Shown: piece by piece, positions 16,205-26,500 of the stretch
Position numbering within the stretch: the stretch's first letter is position 1
Layout of the letters: each line of letters opens with the position of its first letter
IMG/VR virus record: IMGVR_UViG_3300025806_000143
Span: 1-28,614 of that record
Direction: 5' to 3' (one strand)
DNA from: a virus
Length of the DNA stretch: 28,614 bases
Translations under genes and position numbers: made by a program
The notes under the pieces: generated by a model
Told to the model about the DNA's origin: nothing
Database searches by the model: none
The model's input: only the letters and a program-made list of their open reading frames with translations

Positions 16205-16233
16205 ATTATAACTAAGTTGACATTCTATGTCAA
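16205..16233 (-). promoter_or_regulatory. Consensus sigma-70 promoter for the fibre genes
   Basis: Read on the - strand, TTGACA (16233-16228) and TATAAT (16210-16205) are separated by 17 bases and match the consensus at all 12 positions. The predicted start near 16198 leaves a short leader containing the GGAGG of the 114-residue gene. This is the only sizeable non-coding gap in the leftward tail operon. Confidence 0.88.
16217..16233. promoter_or_regulatory. Inverted repeat over the -35 box, candidate operator
   Basis: TTGACAT-TCT-ATGTCAA is a perfect 7-base inverted repeat with a 3-base centre. One arm contains the -35 hexamer of the leftward promoter and the other lies in its spacer. Size and symmetry fit a dimeric repressor or activator site. 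As a hairpin it has no following T-run, so it is not a terminator. Confidence 0.6.
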
Positions 16234-16256
16234 GGTTTATTTTTAAGGGGGTGTGG

Positions 16257-16442
16257 CTAGAGCGGATCTAGCCATGCGTATTCGTTGTTTCCGTCGGATA
16301 AGAAAAAGTCTGTAATACCTACCTCTCCTTCCTTATCTAGACGGACTGCTGCGATAGAACTGTTGGCAGCAGGTGCGCCGCCAACAGTTACTGTTTCATG
16401 AATGATCTTTTCACCATTCTTTGTGTATCCTACTTGTATCAT
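16257..16442 (-). CDS. Small hypothetical tail-operon protein
   Basis: 61 residues, beginning MIQVGYTKNGEKIIHETV and ending DGNNEYAWLDPL. The ATG overlaps the stop of the giant hub gene (ATGA), so it is translationally coupled to it. It has no membrane segment and no recognised domain, and the composition suggests a small beta-rich protein. It is the last gene before the promoter gap; no hairpin terminator separates it from the fibre genes. A role in tail tip assembly is inferred from position only. Confidence 0.7.
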   Translation of the reverse strand: MIQVGYTKNGEKIIHETVTVGGAPAANSSIAAVRLDKEGEVGITDFFLSDGNNEYAWLDPL

Positions 16443-19400
16443 ACAATATGCTCCATTGTTCCTGATATTCTCTGTGCAACAGCAGTAACTCCTGTCGAGT
16501 GTGTTGCACCGTTAAATGCTTTCAACCTAAACTCGGTGGCGCTAGTGGTAGAGCCTAGAGTGGCCTTTACATTATAGCTAGCGAGTTTTGTAGGTTGCAC
16601 TGTAGTTTGCACATAAGCTTGTAGACCTCCATCAAATACGCTAGATGCGGCAATAAAAGTACCTGTCGAGGCAAACGAATCTGGACTGAAATATATAGCC
16701 TCTCCCGAAGCAACTAAATTACCACTGGTGTTAGCAGGCTGTGTGAATAGAATATAAGTCTGATTATCTCCCAGATCATACCAAGCTCCTCGAATAGACC
16801 CCTGCCAGCTACTACCATTTACGGTGTCCGATATACTACCTGCCTGCACTTTTGCTAGTACATTACCTGCGATTTTTATTCGTTCTACTAGAGTAGCCTC
16901 TACGGTGCCATTTGCGGCCGCACTTCCAAGAGTAATTACACCGGTGGAGGCATCTACTGCTCCTTTTGACTTTCTCTCTAAAGTGAAGTTTGTGAAAACA
17001 TTCTGAGCAACATTAGTAGTAGTCACCTTAAAACGCACAGCTATATCTACTTTTGACTTCTTGGCAACACCACCTGTTGGGGCAGGCAAAGAAAACTCGT
17101 GCAAGATTGTAGTTGCTTGTTGCGTACCTGTTATGCTCTTATTTAACAGGTCTATATCGAGAGTATATTCTTCGTTTACGTCGCCAGATAGCTTGCCTAC
17201 AGTGATAGTATTCGCTGCAAAGTTATCTGCGGCTAGAGTACCAAACACACCCGCAGCTGCAGTTACAGTAGTTAGAGCGGCCCAAGCAGAAGCAGAAGAA
17301 CCTCTTTCGTAGGCAGCCGCACCCGTAGGGCTAGCCTGTGTGCCAGTATAAAAACTAACCACATCTCCTTCGATAGCTCCTAAAGGTAGAGGAGCATTTG
17401 ACCCGTTAAACAGTGCTTCAATTTCTGCCGAGCTATCTGCATCGGTCAAAGCACTAACACCAAACACAAAGTTACCAGGAGTTCTAGCTGATTTTGATAC
17501 TGCTGCTAAACCTTCTCCGTCTACATTATAAGGTGCAGGTAACGAATGTACAGTCTTTAGAGCCGATTTGCCCGATTTGGTATTTACAGAAGCCTGCATA
17601 GTTTTAGCCGTAGCCCAGTAGTAGTTAGTGGTATTTGCTGAAACTCCTTGGGTGTCTGTATACTCGTTACCCGACACTTCTGCGATAAGTTTAGTAGTGC
17701 TCGCATAGAGGCTATTTGAAGAACCTCTATGAATCTCAACTTTTTGTGTTATCGGGTCCCAGGTGGAGGGAAGTGCCCAACTAAGTTTAGTGCCTCCCAT
17801 AACAGCTGTTTGTGTAACAGAGGTAACAGGATCCGGAGTAGTCAACACATTTACTTTAGAAGGTCCCTTTTCTGAAAAGGCAGTAGCTTTCGTAGGGGAC
17901 ACTACATAAGCATCATCGTCATGTTCCTGTGCAACTACCCCAACTAGTGAGTTCTCTTTGAAGGTTAAGCTTGATATTCGGAACAGCTTAGAAACGAAAC
18001 CAAATCGAGGGTATGTAATTTCAATAGTGCTGCCCGCTGTTAGCAGAAGTCCTTTAGGCCCCATCTCAAAGCTAATAGATAAAGAGCTTCTGCTCTCATC
18101 TAGTATCTGCTTGATATTGAATCTAGCATTGTAGTAGTTTGTTATACCAGGTGCAGAATAGTTACCCTTCTTAGGAACAGACCTATCTTGTTTCAAGTAG
18201 TCCGAGTTCATGAAGTTAATCTGTCGAGCTTCAAACTGTAGTTGGGGATCTACTATATTTGCACTGATAGAGTTAAATATGCCTTTCTGTCCTCCATCTT
18301 TTAGTGCGATAGCTCCAATTATATCATCTTCTGTTATCTTCTCCGCGGCTGTTGCAGTGCCGTGCTTAGACTTAATATCTAAGCTATACTTACCGTTGCC
18401 ATATCTGAGTATGCCGTTGAACTGTGATAACATTTTATTAACATTATCAAATACGGGATTAGCCGTATCTATTCTCTGGTTCATCTGATGCCTAGTAACA
18501 TTTCTTTGAACGTCTGTAGGCCAGCCTACGTACTTCCAATATCTAACATCTGATGCCTCGTATAAACTATACCCAGAATCATTCCAAGTACCGTCAGACC
18601 TATAGGCTTTAACTACAGGGTTACCCTTGTCTCCCAGCAATGCAGCAGTTATGGTTCCGCTAACCTTGCCAGCGTTTAGACTCAAAGTGTCCTGGCCCGC
18701 TACGTCTCTATATAGAGTTATGTTATTTACATTGGTAATCTCACCACTAGATACGAAACAGGTATCGTCTACTCGTTCTACTGGTATAACTTCAAACGAG
18801 TCATCCGCCTGCCGGAATCTTCTGTGTAGGTGTGGGTCTCCGCTTGTACCTAAAGATACTACTTTAAAGGCGGAGCCTCCAGGGATAGCACCCGCTTTTG
18901 CTATAAACTCCCTACCGGTGGTCTTAGAGCCACTCTGAATCACCGCGGTAGCGTCAGCATCGGCACCGTTGGTTATAACATAGTAAGCCTTTCCAGCTAT
19001 TAACGTATCGCCTGCACCGCGTATCGCGCTTGTAGGCGTTAGGACGCCAAGACCAGCAAATGAAGTAGTACTGCTACTAGTAGTAAAGACGACACCTCTT
19101 TCAAGGGCCGAAGCGCCTAGGGTTCTAAAGTCAAATCCGCCGTAGTTGGGATCATAAACATGAAGAATGGTATAGCTAGTACTTGGCTTTATAGTTGTGA
19201 TAGGGGCCGTGTCTATACCGGCAGGCTCTCGCCAAAAGGCAGTTTTCTCACCTAAATAGTTGTTCTCGTAGTTAAACACAGTACCTACATTATTGTTGGC
19301 TGCACCCATGCAGGTGAGGTCTGTCACCCCGGAAGTAACAATAGTTACTTCGAGACCTTCCGAAACAGTGTTGCCTGGGCCTGTATGAAAGGATGCGCCT

Positions 19401-22400
19401 GATCTAATAAACGCTCTGCCCTCTCCTTCGAGACCCGTAGTTCCTCCAGCAGTATATACCGTACCTGCCGGTATATCAAACTCGCCGTTAGAGTATATAA
19501 GTTGATTCTTGGCAATACTTGTAAAGTTATTAACACGTTTAACTATAGAACCATATACGTCTTCAAACTCCGTTTCCCACAAAGCTTGGCCTGCTACAGT
19601 GACGGTGGCATCTGCTACTGATTTTACTTTACCTCTAAAAAGAAGGTCTCCAGAAACATAACCTGTAGCATTAGTGTCTGGATAAGTGTATATATGCCCT
19701 ACAGTAGGTTTAGTTGTTCCACCAACGCCGATAGCGGCTACTTTAATAGTACTTCTCTCGTCACACTTTAAGGCAGAAGCTTTGAAACTATCTAAGTCTA
19801 TTTCTGTGTCTTTATCTAATCCTGCTCCGTATCTTGTGTTGGTAAGATAGTCTAGCATGTGCATTGCAGGGTTAAGAGTTTGTCTCGTATCTGATATAGT
19901 ATTGTCAGCCGCTGCCGGTACAATTTTATAAGTCCAAGTAATGTTAGGTGTTCCAGGCAAAGCCTTATTTATATCCCAAGGTGCGTCTACTGTGATAACT
20001 TTATTTGTGGAATCATAAGCCTTTACTACGCGGTCTTGCGTACTAAAGGAGGAGTACCCATATCGAGTATGGGCGGCAGTTACGGATACTACATCTCCTG
20101 CAACAGGTGTACCAGAGAAAGAAGCTCCCATATATAAACCATCTGTCATATATACATGGCTATAGATTGAATATATAGGTCTATTACTAGCAACGTTATC
20201 TATGACTGTATCGTTTAGTCTTATGCCTTCTATATGGCTCGCATAATAATTTCTCCAATCACCCGGGTTGCCGATAAAAAACGCTAGTCGGGCAGTCGTG
20301 GTTATTTTGTTAAAACCAGTCTGAATCCCTGTTAGCTTTAGTTTTTTACCGTAAGCCGTGCCCGCCGCATTTGTTACTGAATCACTGTGGTCAATTTGAG
20401 CATATAGAGGACCTCCAACTGTGCCCGTAAGAGTGCCTGGTGCATTATGATTTATAAGGTTCCATGTAGCAGTAAAGTTTATAGTGTCGCCTGAGCCAAT
20501 ATCCTCGGCTATATTTTTATCTAAAACGATACTTACACCATCAACAATCGACGCGATTTTACTATTTGAAGTAATGTTGCTCGCATCAGTAGCACTTGTA
20601 ACTACCATTCCAACCAATAAGCCGCTAGTCTTTGCTAGAGGGATAGTTTTATTGTTAGATCCGGCAGTAGCGGCAGCATCTGTCGCTATTGCAATGGTTC
20701 TCTCCATATAAATGTCGCCACCTACAGGAGTACCCGAATCTACAAGAGTTAGTGTCTCATCAAAAGTAAATACAGCTGCCTCTTGGAAGTTAGATACTTT
20801 TATGCCTGTACTAAACTTATCGGAGATCGTAACAGTCTGGCTATAATTAGTACCAAGTGATTTTACAGCTACCTCATCGCCTGCATTGAAAGCAGAAAAA
20901 AGCGTTAAAGTATTATTTTTTGCAGTCTTAAATAGATCATCATAATGGTGGCACTCTACGCTTCTTCCCTGTACGATATAAGTTACGTCAGGTATTGTAG
21001 TTTCGCCTTCAGAAATTGTGTACATCGCAGTAGTGTAGGCCGTGTCTAAAAGCTTGTGCTCCGCAGTCCAATAGTCATCAGGCGTAGGATAATATTGCTG
21101 CAAGTGGAAGAGCCCCTGATTGGCTACGCCATACAGCATAGGGTCTGCCGATTGGTTTTTTGTTCCTGTGTGTAACTTGAAACGAGCTTTAATAGGTAGA
21201 TCTAATGTGAACGTTTCATTATCTGTCCAGCCAACGCTAGACTGAACACTAGTGAATAGATAGTCTAGCATATCATCATCCGCAGGCTCTGTCTCAGTGT
21301 TGATAATATTAGTACTAGAGAATAGCTCTTCTCCAGCTTCTGTCCCACTTAGTTGGGAGGACCAATCCCATAGAGAGACTGAGTTTGCTGCAGCGGCAGG
21401 CTTAAACCCTTGTAAGCAATCTCCTTGATCTGCTCTACCATAGCATATAGCATCTACGCCCTCTGGTACGGTGAAGCCCTGCGGCTCTCGTCTATTCTGA
21501 TCCTGCTCATCTGTACAGATAAGAGGAGTATCATCTATATGAAGATCAAGGATGCCACCAATTGGACCTTCGCATATCGCATTCGCAGTATAAACAAGAG
21601 CAGAGCTATCTCTATGGGTATCTGCAAATATGGGTATGCTCTTTGTTTTCTGTACGCCATAAATAACTGGTAAGTACTTTGCGGAAAGATTAAAGGCCAG
21701 GTCTACCTGTCTTTGTACTGGTTCCTGATATTCAATATTTGCCCCTGTTCCCATGCCAAAAAAACTTTGGTCTTCTCGGTAGTAGCTACGAGTTTCATAT
21801 GTAGTATATGTTGAGGTAACATTAACAGCGGTTTCTGCGTGAGCAAAACCTTTATCATAGACATATTCAGGTCTTCCTGCAGAAGCAGGGTCAGGCGCGC
21901 CTCTAGGGTCTAAAGCTCTATGTGCGTCATCGCTTGTAAATCTACCAGAGACTCTTTGAAAGTCTCCCCAATGGCTGGTAAGGCTCCATATTATTTTTGA
22001 GTCTTTACTTACGTTCTCTTTAATATCCCCTTTTGAAATCAGACCTTTAAATAGTAAGTAAGGGGCTCCAACAATAACACCCGTCTCTGGGTTTATGTGG
22101 GCTTTCCATATAGATACGCGTCGATTAAGATACCCGTTATAGACAGTACCCCGCCCTCTGACAAGAGCAGTTAATTCCTCAGATTGAATCTCTGTAGTAT
22201 AGCTAACACTGGAGGCATTAACTAAAGCATCCGTAGATATAGGTGTATAGTGTACCGTATTAGAGGCAGCAAACCTTTCTATAATAAAAGATTTACCCTC
22301 ATTTCCACCATTTGAGTTATCTACTAAAAATACTTTATCGCCTTCTTGGTAGTATTCTGACAGGTCTATATTTGAAACAAAAGTTTTTGCACTTGCAACT

Positions 22401-22750
22401 ACTGTGGCAGTTACGGCTACAGAGGTGCTTAAAGTACTACTATCTAAGGTGAGACTCATGCCTCCGATCTTGGCTCTAATATCTTCTTTTACGTCTCCGA
22501 CTTTTAATACTTTATTAGCTATATAAGTTTGTGTCCCCGCTGCATCTCCTGCTGCGGTATATACACCGTCATCAAAGGCTATATTATATGCTGCATCTGT
22601 TAGATACGTATACTCATGGGGGAGCCCTGACTCTTTTTCGTCTCCGTCCCTAAGAATAGGTCTCTCGAATTTTATTAAGTGTGCGTAATTGAACGGGTCA
22701 TTGTTTAATAGTGCCGTTCTTAAATCTGCATGTATACTGCGCTCTGCCAT
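16439..22750 (-). CDS. Giant gpJ-like tail hub/tip protein
   Basis: 2103 residues, about twice lambda gpJ (1132). The N-terminal 290 residues look like a hub/gpL-type domain: LVRGRGTVYNGYLNRRVSIW, LFKGLISKGDIKEN, SLTSHWGDFQRVSGR. gpJ-like landmarks follow: LPVIYGVQK and AICEGPIGGILDLHIDD near 365-410, MLDYLTNTRYGAGLD near 960, FNGILRYGNGKYSLDIKS near 1450, ITEDDIIGAIALKDGG near 1475, and a receptor-proximal FN3-like domain at about 1635-1715. The last 380 residues are Ala/Thr-rich beta modules. Residues about 1130-1290 hold three degenerate copies of a fibre-type module. The protein would close the distal tail tube, contact the tape measure and carry receptor-binding or fibre-attachment parts. 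The start overlaps the previous stop (TAATG) with GAGGAGG upstream. No separate gpK- or gpI-like genes are present. Confidence 0.85.
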   Translation of the reverse strand: MAERSIHADLRTALLNNDPFNYAHLIKFERPILRDGDEKESGLPHEYTYLTDAAYNIAFDDGVYTAAGDAAGTQTYIANKVLKVGDVKEDIRAKIGGMSLTLDSSTLSTSVAVTATVVASAKTFVSNIDLSEYYQEGDKVFLVDNSNGGNEGKSFIIERFAASNTVHYTPISTDALVNASSVSYTTEIQSEELTALVRGRGTVYNGYLNRRVSIWKAHINPETGVIVGAPYLLFKGLISKGDIKENVSKDSKIIWSLTSHWGDFQRVSGRFTSDDAHRALDPRGAPDPASAGRPEYVYDKGFAHAETAVNVTSTYTTYETRSYYREDQSFFGMGTGANIEYQEPVQRQVDLAFNLSAKYLPVIYGVQKTKSIPIFADTHRDSSALVYTANAICEGPIGGILDLHIDDTPLICTDEQDQNRREPQGFTVPEGVDAICYGRADQGDCLQGFKPAAAANSVSLWDWSSQLSGTEAGEELFSSTNIINTETEPADDDMLDYLFTSVQSSVGWTDNETFTLDLPIKARFKLHTGTKNQSADPMLYGVANQGLFHLQQYYPTPDDYWTAEHKLLDTAYTTAMYTISEGETTIPDVTYIVQGRSVECHHYDDLFKTAKNNTLTLFSAFNAGDEVAVKSLGTNYSQTVTISDKFSTGIKVSNFQEAAVFTFDETLTLVDSGTPVGGDIYMERTIAIATDAAATAGSNNKTIPLAKTSGLLVGMVVTSATDASNITSNSKIASIVDGVSIVLDKNIAEDIGSGDTINFTATWNLINHNAPGTLTGTVGGPLYAQIDHSDSVTNAAGTAYGKKLKLTGIQTGFNKITTTARLAFFIGNPGDWRNYYASHIEGIRLNDTVIDNVASNRPIYSIYSHVYMTDGLYMGASFSGTPVAGDVVSVTAAHTRYGYSSFSTQDRVVKAYDSTNKVITVDAPWDINKALPGTPNITWTYKIVPAAADNTISDTRQTLNPAMHMLDYLTNTRYGAGLDKDTEIDLDSFKASALKCDERSTIKVAAIGVGGTTKPTVGHIYTYPDTNATGYVSGDLLFRGKVKSVADATVTVAGQALWETEFEDVYGSIVKRVNNFTSIAKNQLIYSNGEFDIPAGTVYTAGGTTGLEGEGRAFIRSGASFHTGPGNTVSEGLEVTIVTSGVTDLTCMGAANNNVGTVFNYENNYLGEKTAFWREPAGIDTAPITTIKPSTSYTILHVYDPNYGGFDFRTLGASALERGVVFTTSSSTTSFAGLGVLTPTSAIRGAGDTLIAGKAYYVITNGADADATAVIQSGSKTTGREFIAKAGAIPGGSAFKVVSLGTSGDPHLHRRFRQADDSFEVIPVERVDDTCFVSSGEITNVNNITLYRDVAGQDTLSLNAGKVSGTITAALLGDKGNPVVKAYRSDGTWNDSGYSLYEASDVRYWKYVGWPTDVQRNVTRHQMNQRIDTANPVFDNVNKMLSQFNGILRYGNGKYSLDIKSKHGTATAAEKITEDDIIGAIALKDGGQKGIFNSISANIVDPQLQFEARQINFMNSDYLKQDRSVPKKGNYSAPGITNYYNARFNIKQILDESRSSLSISFEMGPKGLLLTAGSTIEITYPRFGFVSKLFRISSLTFKENSLVGVVAQEHDDDAYVVSPTKATAFSEKGPSKVNVLTTPDPVTSVTQTAVMGGTKLSWALPSTWDPITQKVEIHRGSSNSLYASTTKLIAEVSGNEYTDTQGVSANTTNYYWATAKTMQASVNTKSGKSALKTVHSLPAPYNVDGEGLAAVSKSARTPGNFVFGVSALTDADSSAEIEALFNGSNAPLPLGAIEGDVVSFYTGTQASPTGAAAYERGSSASAWAALTTVTAAAGVFGTLAADNFAANTITVGKLSGDVNEEYTLDIDLLNKSITGTQQATTILHEFSLPAPTGGVAKKSKVDIAVRFKVTTTNVAQNVFTNFTLERKSKGAVDASTGVITLGSAAANGTVEATLVERIKIAGNVLAKVQAGSISDTVNGSSWQGSIRGAWYDLGDNQTYILFTQPANTSGNLVASGEAIYFSPDSFASTGTFIAASSVFDGGLQAYVQTTVQPTKLASYNVKATLGSTTSATEFRLKAFNGATHSTGVTAVAQRISGTMEHIV

Positions 22751-23499
22751 TACGGTTGTGCCTCCTCGACCTTTAATGAAAATTTATATAGACCTTTTGA
22801 GTCTAAGCTATAAGACTGTACATCTCCTTTTTGAATAACTCTCATATAAGGGTTATACAATCTCAGTGTTGTTTCTGATGCGTCCACACTCTTCGCAAGT
22901 GGTGGAATGAAGTGAATTCTTTGCTGTGCCGTAGTGGGCTGCGTACTGCCTTCATATTTTGCATTTGTCTCTATACGAGTAACCTTGTACATTTTTGTAT
23001 GGTTTGTATTACTAGTGTCTGTTATTGTAAACATATCACCAGGCTTGCACGTACCTTTAGTAGTAGAGTTATATGCGGTACCTCCACTATTTGTTATAGT
23101 CATCTGTGTTACTCCAGAGACTAGATCCGCTGTAGGAACTATAGTAGTATTTGTAGTTAAGAGATACGCAGCAAACGTACTATCTTGGGGAACTCTATTC
23201 TGTGGAAGCGATATTAAAAAAGGCTTCAAAGAAGTCTGTCTCTGTAGGAGAAAGTTATCTACAGGCTCAAAAGCAGCTCTTGTAAGGGGGTTATAGCTAA
23301 TATTAGCAGTCCAAGTATGAGAAGCACGACTACGGGTAATTACACTGCCCGAGTTAGTACGTGTTCTCATTACAGGAGTCTTTGACTCAAGTGTTACTGT
23401 TTTAAAACCTGCACCTGTTGAGCCTTCGCCGCCCTGGCCTCCGTCTCCGATTTGGTTATTCGGATCTGGTAACGCATCCGTGAACGTAATAGTTCCCAT
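22750..23499 (-). CDS. Minor tail protein (gpM- or distal-tail-like position)
   Basis: 249 residues between tape measure and hub, the place of lambda gpM or the distal tail protein in other siphoviruses. Recognisable pieces are a Gly-rich N-terminus (GDGGQGGEGSTGAG), a strand-rich segment with RTRTNSGSVITRSRASHTW, SYNPLTRAAFEPVDNFLLQR, then KPFLISLPQNR, and a C-terminal VQSYSLDSKGLYKFSLKVEE. The phrase 'KPF...LPQ...D..FAAY' recurs in tail proteins of related phages as I recall; I cannot check it here. It probably forms the ring joining tail tube and hub. The ATG follows AGGAGTATAAT, where AGGAG lies in the last codons of the tape measure gene. Confidence 0.72.
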   Translation of the reverse strand: MGTITFTDALPDPNNQIGDGGQGGEGSTGAGFKTVTLESKTPVMRTRTNSGSVITRSRASHTWTANISYNPLTRAAFEPVDNFLLQRQTSLKPFLISLPQNRVPQDSTFAAYLLTTNTTIVPTADLVSGVTQMTITNSGGTAYNSTTKGTCKPGDMFTITDTSNTNHTKMYKVTRIETNAKYEGSTQPTTAQQRIHFIPPLAKSVDASETTLRLYNPYMRVIQKGDVQSYSLDSKGLYKFSLKVEEAQP

Positions 23500-23510
23500 A
23501 TTATACTCCT
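23500..23510 (-). promoter_or_regulatory. Shine-Dalgarno AGGAGTATAAT before the minor tail protein
   Basis: The string AGGAGTATAAT directly precedes the ATG at 23499 and includes the TAA stop of the tape measure. Near-identical strings precede the starts at 4441 (AAAGGAGTATAATAC), 28597 (AGGAGTATGTAAT) and, in weaker form, 2456 (GAAAAGTATAAT), so this is a recurring ribosome-site style of this phage. Confidence 0.7.
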
Positions 23511-26500
23511 AATCCGTCAGCGTCAATTCCTTCTAGGAATAACTGACCTTGGTCATTTGCGGCCTCTCGTATCATTCCAATTATATTAGAACGTTGTGCC
23601 ATTAGTAAGTCTTCTACACCTGCTGCATCAACAGCCTGAATAGTAAAGTTTACATTAGTTGGTGTCCCACCTGCTGCAGTTTCGCCTGCAGGTACTATGC
23701 TTCCTGGTACTTCTGGTACGAACAGTTCAGGACCCTGCTCTCCTACAACAAACCCCGCAGGGCCTCCTGCAGCTCTATTTTTGTATCCTGTGAAAGCAGG
23801 CTGGAAGCTATTAGCGTTTCCTATGCCTTGCTCTCCTCTCATATAACCAAGCTCTCCACGACCGCCTCTCGACTTAGCAAAGTCTACAGTATTCTGTCTC
23901 TCTCCTACCGACACTTTACTTGGCGCTGCAGGTGCACTGGATCCGCTACCTCCACCTTGGTAAGAAGTCCCAGCAATAGCAGCTAATTGAGCAACACCCA
24001 TGGCAGCCATAATTGCAATACCCGGTACCGCTGCTGGAAACCCTTTCTCAGATTCTTTCATGATAGCCAAGGCCGTAGAAGACACAACCATAGCCATCTT
24101 CATCTTCTTGTCTTTCTCGAAAGCTTTTCGCTGAAAGGCTTCTTTCTTAGCTTCTAGTGCTTTAAGTTTTGCAACACTTTGAGCAGACTGTCCATCCTTT
24201 CTCTTCTCTGCAGCTATCTCAGCATCAAAACCAGCGATCTTCTGCTTGTTCGTTGCAGCCATTATGCTTGATAAGCCTTGGAGAGCTGCTTGAGCCATTT
24301 GTACACCCGCTTGGGCTTTAGAGCCTCCGTCTTCGATACCTTCAAATGCAGAGGTAAATCCTTCCATCATATTGAACGCACCCGTAGCGATTGAAGACAT
24401 CATCTCGCCTTCAGGACTAAGCTGTGCAAGGCTGTCTAACATAGGGCTCATTGCCTCGTTCAAAGCTGAAATACCTTCAGAGCCTCCAGCTTTGATTGTT
24501 TCCATGCTGTCGCCTAGTATTTGCCCTGATTCTACCATGCCAGTGTTATCACCAAAAGCTCTTGAGGCAGTAGAGACTTCGATACCTTGTTTTTCAGTAA
24601 GTGCTTTATCTCCAAGAACTACGCCCTCTCTTTCTAGCCCTTTATTGGAGGCCAGGAGGTTTTCAGTCGCGGCAATTGTTGCGCTGTCCTTTGCAGCTCC
24701 CATAGTTTTTCCAAGGGTATCGTATATTTTAGTATCTTCTCCTAGTCTTCCTGCGATCGCTTTCTCTAGAGCTAACTTTGCTGTGAGAAGATCGTACTCC
24801 ATGTTGATACTGTTCACCTTCATTGTAAACTCAGAGTTAATCATCTCTTGTTTAATAGCTCTTTCTTCATTGATAAATCGAGCAGCCGCATCTTGTGCAG
24901 GAGTTTGTTTCTTTCCAGCTCTCTTAGAAGCTGTTGTATCAATAATTGCCTGATCTGCTATGCCTTTTAGTTTGGCAGCATTTATTTCCTTCTCAGAGGC
25001 TAGTATTTTCTGGTTTAGTGCTCCCAGTCTGTTGGCCTGCTCTACTTTTGCAATGTCTACTATTAAACTATCGTTAGCTGTTGCTCCAATTTGACGAGTA
25101 ATTCTGTCTATCTCCGCCTGAACCTTGAGCATATCATTGGTTACAGCCTTGCCATCGGTTAATGCTGCTAGATTATCATAGTTAGCTTGCGCGCCTGCTA
25201 GAGTAGCTTCGAGGGCTTGCTTAGCGAAGCCCAATTCTTCTTCTTTTGCAGATGCGTTGGTAGAGGAAATTTGACCAAACTCTTTGGCTGTGTCGGTCAA
25301 CTTCTTGCTCTCTATCGCAGAAGTTGCTATAAGAACATTGTTTGCAGCTATTTTTTCTTGAATGACCTTTAACTGGTCGACATAACTTCCTGCAAGAGCC
25401 TCACCGTCCAGCTTTAGGGCCAGCTTTAATCTCTCTACTTGCGCTATAGTATCTTGTGGTACGGGACGTATTTCTGTCTCTCCAGCTTTCTCTGCCGCGT
25501 CAGCTAGGTTTATCAGGCCTGTTCGTAGACCGTTTACAGAGTCAAAAACTTCTCCATACTTTCCTGCTTGTTCATTAGTAGCTTTAGTAGTTTCATTAGC
25601 CATTTTAGTCGTAAGCTCAGTTACTCCAGCTGTTTCTTGCTTAAGAGCGGCCAGAGGTTTGCTTACGCCTTCGAGAGCTGCTGTAAGGGCTGCAGAGGAG
25701 ATATTGCCGTCACCGGACAGAACACCACTCTCTACTAAAGTATTGTATTTGGCTATCTCAATCGAAAGAGCCTCTGTCATACCACTAGCTTTTGCTTTTG
25801 CTTTTGCCTCTGCTAAAAGTGACCTAATGCTTTCTTTACTTACACTATTATTATCCGCTACTATGCTATTATACGTCTTTTCGGCACTTGCCGCGAACTG
25901 GGTAGACCTTGAGAGATCCACTCTTGCATCCCTCGTGAGTACGCCATTGTCCCTCATTTGCTGTGCTGCAGTAGCTTGGGCTTTTGCCAAGCTGGTCTGT
26001 CTTTGGGCCAAAAGAGTGAGAGCATCTGCTTCAGCCTCGAGGTCATCCTCATCTTTGGCCGCTATCATTTTGGCAACGCCTGCGGTAATCTGCTGAGTAA
26101 TACCTACACGAACAGCTAGTGTTGAAGCGAAGGCTTCTTCTGCATCCTTTACAGATCTCAAGTGATCAGCTAGCTGTGCGCTGATTTTTGCAAAACTAGA
26201 AAAGGAGGCGGTTACCTCGTCCGTGGCCTTTGCCAGGCCGCTTTTCTTGAACATGTTTCCAAACAAAGGAAGAAGAAGTGATCCAAAGAAAAGTACTTGT
26301 CCAATAATAGGGACAATGTTTAGCAATGCAGAACCGAAGAGAGCAGCACTAGCACCAGCAGCCTGAAAGCCGACACGCAAAGTATTAAGAGGGCCTGCAG
26401 TTCTGCCTACAGTAGCCATGTGGCCTGTAGCTGCTCTGGCAGCGACTCGGAAGCCTTCTACTGGGCCGGACTGCCCAATCATATCTTGGGCAACACTCTG

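Noticed and set aside
16217-16222. TTGACA on the + strand in the 16.2 kb gap as a rightward promoter
   Set aside because: It is the other arm of the inverted repeat; no -10-like sequence lies 16-18 bases downstream on the + strand.
24372-24953. 193-residue open frame opposite the tape measure, and a similar one at 25659-26096
   Set aside because: Antisense shadows of a helical Ala/Lys/Glu-rich protein; no ribosome site and no recognisable domain.
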